Assembly: GCA_027485485.1 (NCBI GenBank)
Contig: JAIXQY010000079.1
Coordinates: 1-33,781 of the forward strand
Source: Sphingomonadales bacterium
GTDB taxonomy: Bacteria > Pseudomonadota > Alphaproteobacteria > Sphingomonadales > Sphingomonadaceae
Reading direction: 5' to 3'
Length of the DNA stretch: 33,781 nucleotides
The stretch's first letter is position 1; each line of letters opens with the position of its first letter. This document shows, one piece after another, positions 25,332 to 33,766 of the stretch. The position numbers were made by a program, and so were the translations under genes. The notes under the pieces are model-generated. The model worked only from the letters and a program-made list of their open reading frames with translations, ran no database searches and was not told where the DNA came from.

Positions 25332-26333
25332 ATGGATGATGATGCTTTGCACGAAGAAGCACAAGAAGCCTCTGACGAACTGCCGCGGATCCGTCCGTTG
25401 AGCGTTGGTGCCCGGCTGGCCGAAGCGCGGGCCGCCACTGGCCGTGATCTGTCCGATATTGCCCGCGAAACCCGGATACCGCTGCGCCATCTGATGGCGA
25501 TCGAGGCGGATGATCATGGCTCGCTGCCGGCTTTGCCCTATGCGCTGGGGTTCGTGAAAGGCTATGCGCGCAGCATCGGCCTTGATTCCGATGCCTTTGC
25601 CGCCCAGTTCCGCGCGGAAACCAGCCTGACCCCGCATGTGCCAACGCCGCCGCCCAGCCAGCCGGCCGACGAAGCCCGGCTGCCGTCGCGCAACCTGGCG
25701 GTGGGCAGCCTGGTGGTGCTGGCGGCGGTGATCCTGGGACTGAGCCTGTATGGCGCCGGCGTGTTCGATCCGCCGCCACCGCCTGTGGTGGTCGCCGCCC
25801 CCGAACCACCGGCTGTGCAGGTGCCGGCCGCGCCGGTTGAGACCGGAGTGGCGGCCCTTCCCACCGATCCGGCCGCGCCGCCGCCGGCCGCCACAGCGCT
25901 TCCTCCTGCCGCCGTGCCTGCGGCTGCCCCGCCCGCCATACCCACCGCCGGGCCAGTGGTGCTGCTGGCGCGCGAGGACGTGTGGGTGAAAATCTATGAC
26001 GCCGCCACCCGCCGCCGCGCCTTCATGGGCGTGCTCGCGGCCGGACAGCGTTTTGATGTGCCGGCTGGATCGGCGCTGATCCTGCGTGCCGGCAAGGCCG
26101 GGATGATCGAGGTGAGCGTGGCCGGCGTGAAGCTGCCGCCGTTGGGTGGGCCAGTGGCCACCATCGACGGCGTGCTGCTCACCGCCCCGGCGCTGGCGGC
26201 GCGGTTCGATCCCAACGCCCCGCCGCCGCCGCCGCGCCCGCTGCGTCCGCGCCGCACGCCCGTTCAGCCGCCGGTCATCCCGGCCCCGGCAAACCCGGTG
26301 GCGGAGACCCAACCCGCCAATCCCGGAGCCTGA
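25332..26333 (+). CDS. RodZ-like helix-turn-helix membrane protein
   Basis: Probable cell-shape/cytoskeleton-linked protein of the RodZ architecture. Residues about 24-95 form a Cro/CI-like helix-turn-helix of the HTH_25 type (ARLAEARAATGRDLSDIARETRIPLRHLMAIE; YALGFVKGYARSIGLD). One transmembrane helix follows at 121-142. A periplasmic Pro/Ala-rich linker then leads to a C-terminal DUF4115-like beta domain (LLAREDVWVKIYDAATRR...MGVLAAGQRF). In RodZ proteins the cytoplasmic domain contacts MreB. The start ATG has GGGAGGG 8 bases upstream. It is followed after 4 bases by the YbgF/CpoB-like gene, so the two envelope proteins are likely co-transcribed. Low-complexity Pro/Ala content makes the middle variable. 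Confidence 0.87.
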   Translation: MDDDALHEEAQEASDELPRIRPLSVGARLAEARAATGRDLSDIARETRIPLRHLMAIEADDHGSLPALPYALGFVKGYARSIGLDSDAFAAQFRAETSLTPHVPTPPPSQPADEARLPSRNLAVGSLVVLAAVILGLSLYGAGVFDPPPPPVVVAAPEPPAVQVPAAPVETGVAALPTDPAAPPPAATALPPAAVPAAAPPAIPTAGPVVLLAREDVWVKIYDAATRRRAFMGVLAAGQRFDVPAGSALILRAGKAGMIEVSVAGVKLPPLGGPVATIDGVLLTAPALAARFDPNAPPPPPRPLRPRRTPVQPPVIPAPANPVAETQPANPGA

Positions 26334-26337
26334 AACC

Positions 26338-27285
26338 GTGCGTGTTCTGCCTGCCCTGATCCTTCTGGCCCTTGGCCTGCCCGCGCCGTTGGCGGCCCAG
26401 GCGGTTGATGTGGCCAAGCTGGATCGCCGGGTCGGCACGCTGGAATCGGAAATGCGCGCCGTGCAGCGCAAGGTGTTTCCCGGCGCCAACCCGCGCGTGT
26501 TTGCGCCCGAAACCCCGGCAGAGGCCCCGCCCGCCGCCCCGGCACCAGAGGCCAACCCGGCCAGCGCGGTGCTGACCGATCTGACCGGGCGGGTGGAATC
26601 GCTGGAAGCCACGCTCAAGGGCCTGACGGGCCAGATCGAAGCCATCGAATACAAGCTGCGCCAGCTGGAAGATGCGCAACGCCGCATGAAGGGCGATGTG
26701 GAATTCCGCTTGAACGCGCTGGAAAAACCCGCCGAAGCTGCGCCCGACGCAGCCGTGCCGCCGGTTGCCGATGCAGCACCGGTTGCGGGCGCAGTCCCGG
26801 CCAAGCCAGCCACTTCAGCCAAGCCGGCTCCGGCCAAGCCCGTTCCCGCCGGTGCCAATCCCATCGCCGCCAAACCGGTTGCCGGCAAGCCGGCCACCGC
26901 TGATGCGGCCTGGGCACTGGCCTATCCCAAGGTCACGGCCAAGGATTGGCCCGGCGTTGAAGCCGCAATGACGCAATTCGTGGCCGATTGGCCGAAATCG
27001 CCCCGCGCCGCGCAGGCGAAATACTGGCTGGGCCGCAGCTTTGCCGCCCGCAATCAGCAACCGCAGGCGGCCAAGGCGTTTCTTGACGTCTATCAGTCGG
27101 CCCCGCGTTCCACTCCGGCCCCTGATGCCCTGATCGGGCTGGCCGGTGCGCTCAATGCCATGGCCAAGCCCGGCGATGCTTGCCAGGTGCTGGGTGAGCT
27201 GGACAATGTCTATGGCGCCAAGCTGACCGACACGCAGAAGGCCGATGCCGGGCGCCAGCGGGCGCGTGCCAAATGTGCCGCCTGA
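26338..27285 (+). CDS. YbgF/CpoB-like periplasmic TPR protein
   Basis: Periplasmic protein of the type that couples the Tol-Pal system to peptidoglycan synthesis during division. The N-terminus VRVLPALILLALGLPAPLAAQ is a signal peptide beginning with GTG 26338, 4 bases after the preceding stop. A coiled-coil stretch follows (about residues 25-60 and 75-125, with LEATLKGLTGQIEAIEYKLR), then an Ala/Pro/Lys-rich linker. The C-terminal TPR-like domain (about 190-315: WPGVEAAMTQFVADWPKSP, KYWLGRSFAARNQ, Cys in KPGDACQVL) matches the YbgF C-terminal domain. The ORF track start at 26146 lies inside the RodZ-like gene and is not used. Its 3' end overlaps tilS by about 41 bases. The tol-pal genes themselves are not in the window. 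Confidence 0.86.
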   Translation: MRVLPALILLALGLPAPLAAQAVDVAKLDRRVGTLESEMRAVQRKVFPGANPRVFAPETPAEAPPAAPAPEANPASAVLTDLTGRVESLEATLKGLTGQIEAIEYKLRQLEDAQRRMKGDVEFRLNALEKPAEAAPDAAVPPVADAAPVAGAVPAKPATSAKPAPAKPVPAGANPIAAKPVAGKPATADAAWALAYPKVTAKDWPGVEAAMTQFVADWPKSPRAAQAKYWLGRSFAARNQQPQAAKAFLDVYQSAPRSTPAPDALIGLAGALNAMAKPGDACQVLGELDNVYGAKLTDTQKADAGRQRARAKCAA

Positions 27286-28261
27286 TCTGACAGCAACGTT
27301 GGCGGCGGCACTGGGCCGCGCGCCGGTTCCGGACGAACATCTGGCTATTGCGGTTTCCGGCGGGCCTGACAGTCTGGCCCTGCTCACCCTTGCTGCTGCC
27401 GCCTTTCCCGGCCGCATCACCGCTGTCACCGTCGATCATGGCCTGCGTGCCGCCGCTGCGGCCGAAGCGGCGGCCGTTGCGGCCGGCTGCCGGGCGCGCG
27501 GGCTGCCCCATGTGATCCTGCGGCGCGAAGGCCCGCCGTTCACCGCCAATGTGCAGGCCCAGGCCCGCGCCGCGCGCTATGCCCTGTTGGCCGATTGGTG
27601 CCGCCACCATGGCCATGGCCTGTTGCTGACAGCGCATCACGCCGATGATCAGGCCGAAACCCTGTTGATGCGGCTGGCGCGCCGCAGCGGCGGTGATGGC
27701 CTGGCCGGCATCCGCGCGGTACGTGATCTGGGCGGGGTGCTGCTGGTGCGGCCGCTGCTGGGCGCCCGCAAGGCCGAACTGGTTGCGATTGCCATGCAAG
27801 CCGGCTGGCAGGCGGTGGATGATCCCAGCAACCATGATGTGCGCCACGATCGCACCGCCGTGCGCGCGCTGCTGGCCGCCAATCCGGCGCTGGACGTGGC
27901 GGCACTGTCGGCATCGGCGGCGCACCTGGCGGGCGAAACCGAAGCGCTGGCCTGGGCGGCCGATCTGGCCTGGGGCAGCCGGGTGACGTGCGCCGATGGC
28001 GCGCTGCTGATCGATGGCGACGGCCTGCCCGCAGCCCTGTTGCACCGGCTGCTGGCGCGGGCGGTGGCCCAGCTTTCGGGGCGGGTGCCGCGCGGGGCCG
28101 ATGTGGCGCGGCTGGCGCAGCGACTCGGGGACCGGCAGCCCGGCACCCTGGCCGGGGTGCGGGCGAGCCCGCTGCTGCCGGGCCGTGGTGGGCCGGGGAT
28201 TGCGCCACTATGGCGGCTGGATGCCGCGCCAGCGCGGCGGGATGGTCGCAAAAATGGCTGA
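27245..28261 (+). CDS. tilS: tRNA(Ile)-lysidine synthase
   Basis: ATP-dependent enzyme that converts C34 of tRNA(Ile2) CAU anticodon to lysidine, switching decoding from Met to Ile. The PP-loop motif SGGPDS is at residues 38-43, and HHADDQAETLLMRLARRSG is the second signature. The 338 residues lack the longer C-terminal domains of the E. coli enzyme, which is usual in alphaproteobacteria. The start is uncertain: ATG 27245 has AGAAGG only 3 bases upstream and overlaps the YbgF-like gene by 41 bases; GTG 27266 or GTG 27275 would also leave the PP-loop intact. It is followed after 131 bases by ftsH, a conserved neighbour. Confidence 0.93.
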   Translation: MPGASGRVPNVPPDLTATLAAALGRAPVPDEHLAIAVSGGPDSLALLTLAAAAFPGRITAVTVDHGLRAAAAAEAAAVAAGCRARGLPHVILRREGPPFTANVQAQARAARYALLADWCRHHGHGLLLTAHHADDQAETLLMRLARRSGGDGLAGIRAVRDLGGVLLVRPLLGARKAELVAIAMQAGWQAVDDPSNHDVRHDRTAVRALLAANPALDVAALSASAAHLAGETEALAWAADLAWGSRVTCADGALLIDGDGLPAALLHRLLARAVAQLSGRVPRGADVARLAQRLGDRQPGTLAGVRASPLLPGRGGPGIAPLWRLDAAPARRDGRKNG

Positions 28262-28297
28262 ATTGCTGTTTAATGCGAGGCAGAACAGCACAGGCCG

Positions 28298-28325
28298 ATT
28301 GCAACAATGGCAATCGCCCCTATTT
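28298..28325 (+). promoter_or_regulatory. Predicted heat-shock (sigma32-type) promoter of ftsH
   Basis: ATTG and CCTATTT are separated by 17 bases. The alphaproteobacterial RpoH consensus is CTTG-N17/18-CYTATNT, so the -10 part matches 7 of 7 and the -35 part 3 of 4. It is located about 70 bases before the ftsH start in the only sizeable gap upstream. FtsH is a known heat-shock protein in several proteobacteria. Consensus match only. Confidence 0.5.
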
Positions 28326-28392
28326 TGAAGTGTTGAACGGTGGTCCGGTTGTTCATGGCCCACCCACATGTTGCTTGTGACAGGAATCTGCG

Positions 28393-30339
28393 ATGTCTGA
28401 TGGCCCCAACAAACGCCCGCCCAATCCGTGGATGCGCAATCTCGGGCTGTGGGTGGCGATCCTGGTTGGCCTCGCTGTGGTGGTGAACCTGATGCAGGGT
28501 TCGGAAGGCAGTCGCAGCGGTGAGGCGATGGCCTATTCCGACTTCCTGGCCCGCGTGGATGACGGCGCGGTGAAATCGGTGGAGATCAAGGGCGACGAGA
28601 TCATCGGCCGCACCAGCAGCGACGAGGAATTCCGCACCTTCAACCCCGGTGACACGGTGCTGATCGAGCGGTTGCGTCAAAAGGGCGTGCGCTTTGATGC
28701 CAAGCCGGAAGAAAGCCGCTCGATCCTGGCGCAGCTCTTCTTCAACATGCTGCCCTTCATCCTGATGATCGGCATCTGGATCTTCGTGATGCGCCAGATG
28801 CAGAACGGCGCCGGCCGCGGCGCGATGGGCTTTGGCAAATCGCGCGCCAAGCTGCTGGTGCAGAAGGAAGGCCGCGTGACCTTTGACGATGTTGCCGGCA
28901 TCGACGAAGCCCGCGAAGAGCTGCAGGAGATCGTCGATTTCCTGAAGGACCCGTCGCGCTTCTCGCGCCTTGGCGGCAAGATTCCGAAGGGCGCGCTGCT
29001 GGTTGGCCCGCCCGGCACCGGCAAGACGCTGCTGGCCCGCGCCATTGCCGGCGAAGCCAATGTGCCGTTCTTCTCGATTTCGGGTTCCGATTTCGTCGAA
29101 ATGTTTGTCGGCGTTGGCGCCAGCCGCGTGCGCGACATGTTCGAACAGGGCAAGAAAAGCGCGCCGTGCATCATCTTCATCGATGAAATCGACGCTGTCG
29201 GCCGCAGCCGTGGCGCCGGCCTGGGCGGTGGCAATGATGAGCGCGAGCAGACGCTGAACCAGCTGCTGGTGGAGATGGACGGGTTTGATGCCAATGAAGG
29301 CATCATCATCATCGCCGCCACCAACCGCCCCGATGTGCTCGATCCCGCGCTGCTGCGCCCCGGCAGGTTCGACCGGCAGGTGGTGGTGGGCCGCCCCGAT
29401 ATCGAAGGGCGTGAGAAGATCCTTTCGGTCCACATGAAGAAGGTGCCGCTGGCCCCCGATGTGATCGCCCGCACCATCGCGCGCGGCACGCCGGGCTTTG
29501 CCGGGGCCGATCTGGCCAATCTGGTCAACGAGGCGGCGCTGCTGGCAGCCCGGCGCGGCAAGCGGCTGGTTTCGATGCGCGAATTCGAAGACGCCAAGGA
29601 CAAGGTGCTGATGGGCACCGAGCGCAAGACCATGGCGATGACCGAAGACGAGAAGAAGATGACCGCCTATCACGAGGCTGGCCATGCGCTCGTCTCGCTG
29701 CACGAGGCCTCGTCCGATCCGATCCACAAGGCCACCATCATCCCGCGCGGCCGTGCGCTGGGCATGGTGATGCGCCTGCCCGAACGCGATCAATACAGCT
29801 ATCACCGCGACAAGATGTACGCCAACCTGGCCGTGGCCATGGGCGGGCGCGTCGCGGAGGAAGTGATCTTCGGTTATGACAAGGTGAGCTCCGGCGCCTC
29901 GTCCGACATCAGCTATGCCACCGATCTGGCGCGTTCCATGGCCACACAGTGGGGCATGTCGGACAAGCTGGGCCCGCTGAAATATGTCGAGAATCAGGAA
30001 GAGGTGTTCCTGGGCCACAGCGTGACCAAGGCGCAGAACATGTCGGAAGAAACCGCCCGGCTGATCGATTCCGAAGTGCGCACCATCGTCAACGCCGGCT
30101 ATGACCGCGCCCGCCAGGTGCTGAACGATCATATCGATCAGCTGCACGCCATTGCCGGCGCGCTGCTGGAATATGAAACCCTCACCGGAGACGAGATCAA
30201 GACGGTGATGGAAGGCGGCACCATCGATCGTGGCAGCGCCACCACCACGCCGGTGGCCCGCCCGTCGGCTTCGGGCGCCGCCATTCCCAAGGCCGGCCGC
30301 CGCGGCTCGGGCCTGGGCGAGGCGCCGGCTGGCGCGTGA
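28393..30339 (+). CDS. ftsH: ATP-dependent membrane zinc protease FtsH
   Basis: Membrane-anchored hexameric AAA+ protease that degrades misfolded membrane proteins and regulatory proteins. It has two transmembrane helices (about 16-33 and 118-135) with a small periplasmic domain between. The AAA module shows Walker A GPPGTGKT (205-212), Walker [12 protein letters not shown] (about 260-270) and the second region of homology [20 protein letters not shown]. The zinc-binding HEAGH is at 426-430. The 648 residues are normal. A heat-shock-like promoter precedes it. Its TGA stop overlaps the GTG of the VOC protein gene by 4 bases, suggesting co-translation. Confidence 0.98.
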   Translation: MSDGPNKRPPNPWMRNLGLWVAILVGLAVVVNLMQGSEGSRSGEAMAYSDFLARVDDGAVKSVEIKGDEIIGRTSSDEEFRTFNPGDTVLIERLRQKGVRFDAKPEESRSILAQLFFNMLPFILMIGIWIFVMRQMQNGAGRGAMGFGKSRAKLLVQKEGRVTFDDVAGIDEAREELQEIVDFLKDPSRFSRLGGKIPKGALLVGPPGTGKTLLARAIAGEANVPFFSISGSDFVEMFVGVGASRVRDMFEQGKKSAPCIIFIDEIDAVGRSRGAGLGGGNDEREQTLNQLLVEMDGFDANEGIIIIAATNRPDVLDPALLRPGRFDRQVVVGRPDIEGREKILSVHMKKVPLAPDVIARTIARGTPGFAGADLANLVNEAALLAARRGKRLVSMREFEDAKDKVLMGTERKTMAMTEDEKKMTAYHEAGHALVSLHEASSDPIHKATIIPRGRALGMVMRLPERDQYSYHRDKMYANLAVAMGGRVAEEVIFGYDKVSSGASSDISYATDLARSMATQWGMSDKLGPLKYVENQEEVFLGHSVTKAQNMSEETARLIDSEVRTIVNAGYDRARQVLNDHIDQLHAIAGALLEYETLTGDEIKTVMEGGTIDRGSATTTPVARPSASGAAIPKAGRRGSGLGEAPAGA

Positions 30340-30752
30340 AGTGGCTGGCGGTTGCAGCGGCTCTGTTGGCGGCGGTCCCCGTGGCCGCCGCTGACGCGCC
30401 GATGATCGCCTGGTTCGAAATTCCCGTCACCGATCTGGCGCGGGCGGCGCGCTTTTACGAGGCCGTGCTGGGCAAACCGCTCACCCGCGAGACGGTTGAT
30501 GGCTATGCCATGGCGATGTTTGCCGGGCCGGATGGGCCGGAAGGCGCGCTGGTCAAGGGCGATGTCTATGTGCCCGGCAAGGCAGGGCCGATCCTCTATT
30601 TCCGGGTGGCCAATGTTGATGCCGTGCTGGCACGCGCCGTGGCGGCGGGCGGGCGGGTGCTCTATCCGAAGAAGGATATCGGCCCCAATGGCTGGGTGGC
30701 CGAGTTTGAGGACAGCGAGGGCAACCGCATCGCGCTCAGCCAACCGCGCTGA
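30336..30752 (+). CDS. Small exported VOC-superfamily (glyoxalase-like) protein
   Basis: Single vicinal-oxygen-chelate domain protein of 138 residues. The core pattern is clear: [23 protein letters not shown] at the N-terminal beta-alpha unit and a C-terminal [13 protein letters not shown]. The first 19 residues ([20 protein letters not shown]) look like a Sec signal peptide, which is unusual for the family since most VOC proteins are cytoplasmic. It starts with GTG that overlaps the ftsH stop (GTGA). The His/Glu metal ligands of glyoxalase I are not evident apart from the terminal Glu in WVAEFED, so substrate and metal dependence are unknown. Its TGA and the MFS stop form the palindrome TGATCA. 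Confidence 0.85.
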   Translation: MKWLAVAAALLAAVPVAAADAPMIAWFEIPVTDLARAARFYEAVLGKPLTRETVDGYAMAMFAGPDGPEGALVKGDVYVPGKAGPILYFRVANVDAVLARAVAAGGRVLYPKKDIGPNGWVAEFEDSEGNRIALSQPR

Positions 30753-32093
30753 TCAGTCCTGATGATGCTCGCCGGGCTCGCGGGCAAGTTCGGGCGTGGT
30801 GAAGGTATAGACCGCCAGTGCCACCAGGGCCGCCGCGCCCAGCCAATAGGGCAGGGTTTGGCCAAGCTGATACAGGCCAATGCCCACAGCCGGCGCAAAG
30901 ATGTAGCAGCTGCCGTTGACCGAGGTGACCGCGCCGGCCACGCCGCCCTGTTCGGCGCGTGAGACCGCAATGCTGGCCCCGGCCGTGAATCCTGGCCGCG
31001 CCAGCCCATATCCCACGCTCATCACCGCAAAGGCCAGCACCAGGCCATAGAGATTGGACGAAAACGCGATTCCGGCGGTGCCGGCAGCAGCGATCAGCGT
31101 GCCCCAGCGCATCAGGGCCGGCGGGGTGAGTCGCAGCTGCGGGATCAGCACCCACTGCGCCAGCAGGGTGGAAAAGGCCCCGGCCATGAAGATCAGCGCG
31201 ATCGAATGCTGCGAATCCATGGCGTCACCGCCCAGCGTGTCGATCACCAGAAAGCCCAGCGCCTGGCCGGTGGCGGCCTGGATGGAGCCGGTGACAAAGC
31301 CGAAGATCATGAACGGCAGGATGCGGCTGTCGCGCACGCTCAGCCGCTTGGGCCGCCCGGCGGCGGCGGCGCTGACATTGGCGCCGGTGGCGGCCCCGGC
31401 CAGATTGGGTTCCGATGATGGCGCGCCGCTGCCGCTTTGCTTGAAGCCCGGCCGGTGGGTGGGATCATCATCGGGCAACACCCGGGCCACCGCGATCATC
31501 ACCAGGGCGGCAAACACGGCAAAGGCAAACATCGGGCCGGAGAGGCCAAAGGGCGCCAGAATGAAGAGCGGCGCCACGGCCGGGCCGATAATGGTGCCCA
31601 GCCCGAAGGCAGACGACAGGCTGGACAAGGCGGCAGTGCGATCCTGTTCATCGGTGCGGCTCGCGACATAGGCCTGGGCTGCCGGATTGGCCGCCGAACC
31701 GAAAATGCCGAACAGGCTGCGCAGCGTGGCAAACAGCGCAAAGGTGGCAATGGGCGCCAGCCAGCCGTTCAGCCCGGCATAAATCGCAATGCCGCAGCCG
31801 GCCATGGAGACCATGAAGCCCAATGATCCCACCAGCATCAGCCGGCGGCGGCCGCGCACATCGCTCTGCCGCGCCCAATAGGGGGCGCTGAACGTCCACA
31901 GCAGTGCCGAAAAGGAAAAGATCACCGCCACCAACATATCGGGCAAGTGGATCACCCGGGCGATGGCGGGCAGCACGGTTTGCAGGGCGGTGTTGCCGGC
32001 GGCCACGGTGAGCAAAGCGGCGAACACCACGGCGAACTCGCGGCGAGGCAGTGATGCACTGGCCAGGCCGGCAAAGGGATTGGGAGTCTGCAC
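30753..32093 (-). CDS. MFS transporter, probable efflux (DHA1-like)
   Basis: Twelve-helix inner-membrane transporter of the major facilitator superfamily, 446 residues. Motif A appears in the loop after helix 2 as ARQSDVRGRRRLMLVG; the central cytoplasmic loop is long (around residues 205-255) and Gly/Ala-rich, as in drug:H+ antiporters of the 12-TM type. It starts with GTG. It is 39 bases downstream of a TetR gene on the same strand, so it is likely the regulated efflux partner. Its stop codon abuts the VOC gene stop with no spacer. Substrate not determinable. Confidence 0.88.
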   Translation of the reverse strand: MQTPNPFAGLASASLPRREFAVVFAALLTVAAGNTALQTVLPAIARVIHLPDMLVAVIFSFSALLWTFSAPYWARQSDVRGRRRLMLVGSLGFMVSMAGCGIAIYAGLNGWLAPIATFALFATLRSLFGIFGSAANPAAQAYVASRTDEQDRTAALSSLSSAFGLGTIIGPAVAPLFILAPFGLSGPMFAFAVFAALVMIAVARVLPDDDPTHRPGFKQSGSGAPSSEPNLAGAATGANVSAAAAGRPKRLSVRDSRILPFMIFGFVTGSIQAATGQALGFLVIDTLGGDAMDSQHSIALIFMAGAFSTLLAQWVLIPQLRLTPPALMRWGTLIAAAGTAGIAFSSNLYGLVLAFAVMSVGYGLARPGFTAGASIAVSRAEQGGVAGAVTSVNGSCYIFAPAVGIGLYQLGQTLPYWLGAAALVALAVYTFTTPELAREPGEHHQD

Positions 32094-32132
32094 TTTGTTC
32101 TAATGGGCCGGCAGCGCGCCGCTGCCAACCCT

Positions 32133-32693
32133 TCAGTTTGTGCCAATCAAGGCCGCCAACCGCTGCACATCGGCAATATAGTCGGCTTCGGGCAGGCCGG
32201 CGTGCTTCAGGCCGCTGGCGGCGTTGGTGAGCATGCGGGCCAGTTCGGCCGCATCGCCCTTGCCGGCCGCGGCCAGCCGGGTGGTGAGCAGATTGGCGAA
32301 ACGGGCGGCACTGGCATGGTGCAGATCCTCGGTCAGGCTGGCGGCCACCGCCAATATCTCGTCGGCATGCGGGCTGGCGCCGCACAGGCGCTGGATCAGC
32401 AGATCCTTGGCCAGGATGGCCGCCGCCAGCCCCTGCACCGGATCGGCGCCGGCCGGCCAGGCCTGTTCCGCCGCCACCGCCGCATCGGCCAGCAGCGCGG
32501 CGGCCACAGCGCGGAACACCGCTTCCTTGCCGGGAAAGAGCAGATAGAGCGCCGGGCGTGACATGCCGGCCGCGTCGGCGATATCGGCCATGGTGCAGCG
32601 GCGATAGCCGTGGCGCGAAAAGGCCGTGATCGCCGCAGTCACCACGCGGACGCGGCGGGCTTCATCGGCGGATATTGACATAACAGACGACAT
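32133..32693 (-). CDS. TetR-family transcriptional repressor
   Basis: DNA-binding regulator of 186 residues. The N-terminal helix-turn-helix is typical: VVTAAITAFSRHGYRRCTMADIADAAGMSRPALYLLFPGKEAVFRAV. The ligand-binding part shows no recognisable subfamily. The start may be 32693 or the in-frame ATG 32681 (MSISADEARR); neither has a good ribosome-binding site, and an operator-like palindrome covers the first. It precedes the MFS gene by 39 bases in the same direction and is divergent from the SDR gene, so it probably represses both. Confidence 0.9.
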   Translation of the reverse strand: MSSVMSISADEARRVRVVTAAITAFSRHGYRRCTMADIADAAGMSRPALYLLFPGKEAVFRAVAAALLADAAVAAEQAWPAGADPVQGLAAAILAKDLLIQRLCGASPHADEILAVAASLTEDLHHASAARFANLLTTRLAAAGKGDAAELARMLTNAASGLKHAGLPEADYIADVQRLAALIGTN

Positions 32694-32699
32694 TTGTCA
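32676..32699. promoter_or_regulatory. Operator-like inverted repeat between tetR and the SDR gene
   Basis: TGACA (32676-32680) and TGTCA (32695-32699) form an inverted repeat with a 14-base spacer, and a nested palindrome GACATTTGTC is at 32689-32698. TetR proteins usually bind 15-25 bp palindromes in the divergent region they share with a target. The location at the 5' end of the TetR frame supports autoregulation and control of the reductase gene. Confidence 0.5.
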
Positions 32700-32744
32700 G
32701 TTTGTATCACGCTCAGTATGGAATCGACAAGCGGGAGAGTGACG

Positions 32745-33764
32745 ATGGCTGCAACGCAAGGCAAGGTGCTGGTCACCGGTGCATCGGGATATATCGCCGG
32801 TTTCATCATCAAGGCGCTGGTGCGGGATGGCTGGCAGGTGCGCGGCACAATCCGCAATCTGTCCCGTGCCGCCGAGGTTCGCGCCACGCTGGGCCTGCCC
32901 GATCTGGAACTGGTTGCCTGCGATCTGATGAGCGATGCCGGCTGGGCCGAGGCGATGGCCGGTATTGAGTTTGTTCAGCACATCGCCTCGCCGATCCCGG
33001 CGGGAGAGCCAAAGGATCCTGACGATCTGATCGTGCCGGCCCGCGAAGGGGCGCTCAGGGCGCTGCGTTTTGCCAAGGCCGCCGATGTGAAGCGCGTGGT
33101 GATGACCAGCAGCATGGCCGCCATCGCCTATGGCCATGGCCAGGGCCGCGCGCCGTTCACGGAAGCCGACTGGTCCAACGTCACTTCGGTGGATGCCTAT
33201 GCCTATATCAAGTCCAAGACGATCGCCGAACGGGCGGCGCGGGATTGGATGGCGGCCAACGGGGTGGGCATGGAATATGTGAGCATCAATCCCGCCGCTG
33301 TGCTCGGCCCGGTGCTGGGGGCGGATTTCTCCACCAGCCTGGAGGTGGTGAAGAAGCTGCTGGATGGCGCGTTGCCCGGCCTGCCCAATCTGGGCTTTGG
33401 CGTGGTCGATGTGCGCGATGTGGCCGATCTGCACGTGCTGGCGATGACCACGCCGGGCCTGGATGGCGAACGCTTCATCGCACAGGGCCGCTTCATCTGG
33501 ATGCGCGAGGTGGCCGAGGTGCTGAAGGCCGGGCTGGGCCCCCAGGCCAAGCGGGTGCCGACGCGCGGTCTGCCGGATTGGCTGTTGAAGCTGCTCGCCA
33601 ATTTCGATGCCACCGTGAAAATGGTGGTGCCCGAACTCGGCCGTCGCCGCGAGGCCAGCGCGGCCCACGCGCTGGAACGCCTGGGCTGGAAGACGCGGGA
33701 CGAAGCGCAAACGATCCTCGATTGCGCCAACAGCCTGATCGAAAAGGGGCTGGTGAAAGCCTGA
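32745..33764 (+). CDS. Extended-SDR NAD(P)-dependent reductase (dihydroflavonol reductase-like)
   Basis: Oxidoreductase of the extended short-chain dehydrogenase type, 339 residues. The nucleotide motif GASGYIAG is at about residues 11-18, MTSSMAAIAYG carries the catalytic Ser region, and YIKSK supplies the Tyr-x-x-x-Lys pair; NPAAVLGPVLG and VDVRDVADLHV are typical of dihydroflavonol/aldehyde reductases (CDC-like 3-beta-HSD/DFR clan). The track start at 32694 lies in the operator region; ATG 32745 with GGGAGAG about 7 bases upstream is preferred. Divergent from TetR/MFS, which suggests a xenobiotic or aldehyde response module. Confidence 0.9.
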   Translation: MAATQGKVLVTGASGYIAGFIIKALVRDGWQVRGTIRNLSRAAEVRATLGLPDLELVACDLMSDAGWAEAMAGIEFVQHIASPIPAGEPKDPDDLIVPAREGALRALRFAKAADVKRVVMTSSMAAIAYGHGQGRAPFTEADWSNVTSVDAYAYIKSKTIAERAARDWMAANGVGMEYVSINPAAVLGPVLGADFSTSLEVVKKLLDGALPGLPNLGFGVVDVRDVADLHVLAMTTPGLDGERFIAQGRFIWMREVAEVLKAGLGPQAKRVPTRGLPDWLLKLLANFDATVKMVVPELGRRREASAAHALERLGWKTRDEAQTILDCANSLIEKGLVKA

Positions 33765-33766
33765 TC

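Noticed and set aside
26146-26337. Upstream start of the YbgF/CpoB-like frame in the ORF track
   Set aside because: Lies inside the RodZ-like gene; a signal peptide starts exactly at GTG 26338.
25143-26897. 585-codon N-terminal extension of the typA frame in the ORF track
   Set aside because: It is antisense to the RodZ-like and YbgF-like genes, is low-complexity Gly/Arg/Ala-rich, and TypA homology begins exactly at [19 protein letters not shown].
28270-30147. 625-codon minus-strand frame opposite ftsH
   Set aside because: ftsH on the plus strand is unambiguous over the same bases; the antisense product is His/Gly/Ala-rich without motifs.
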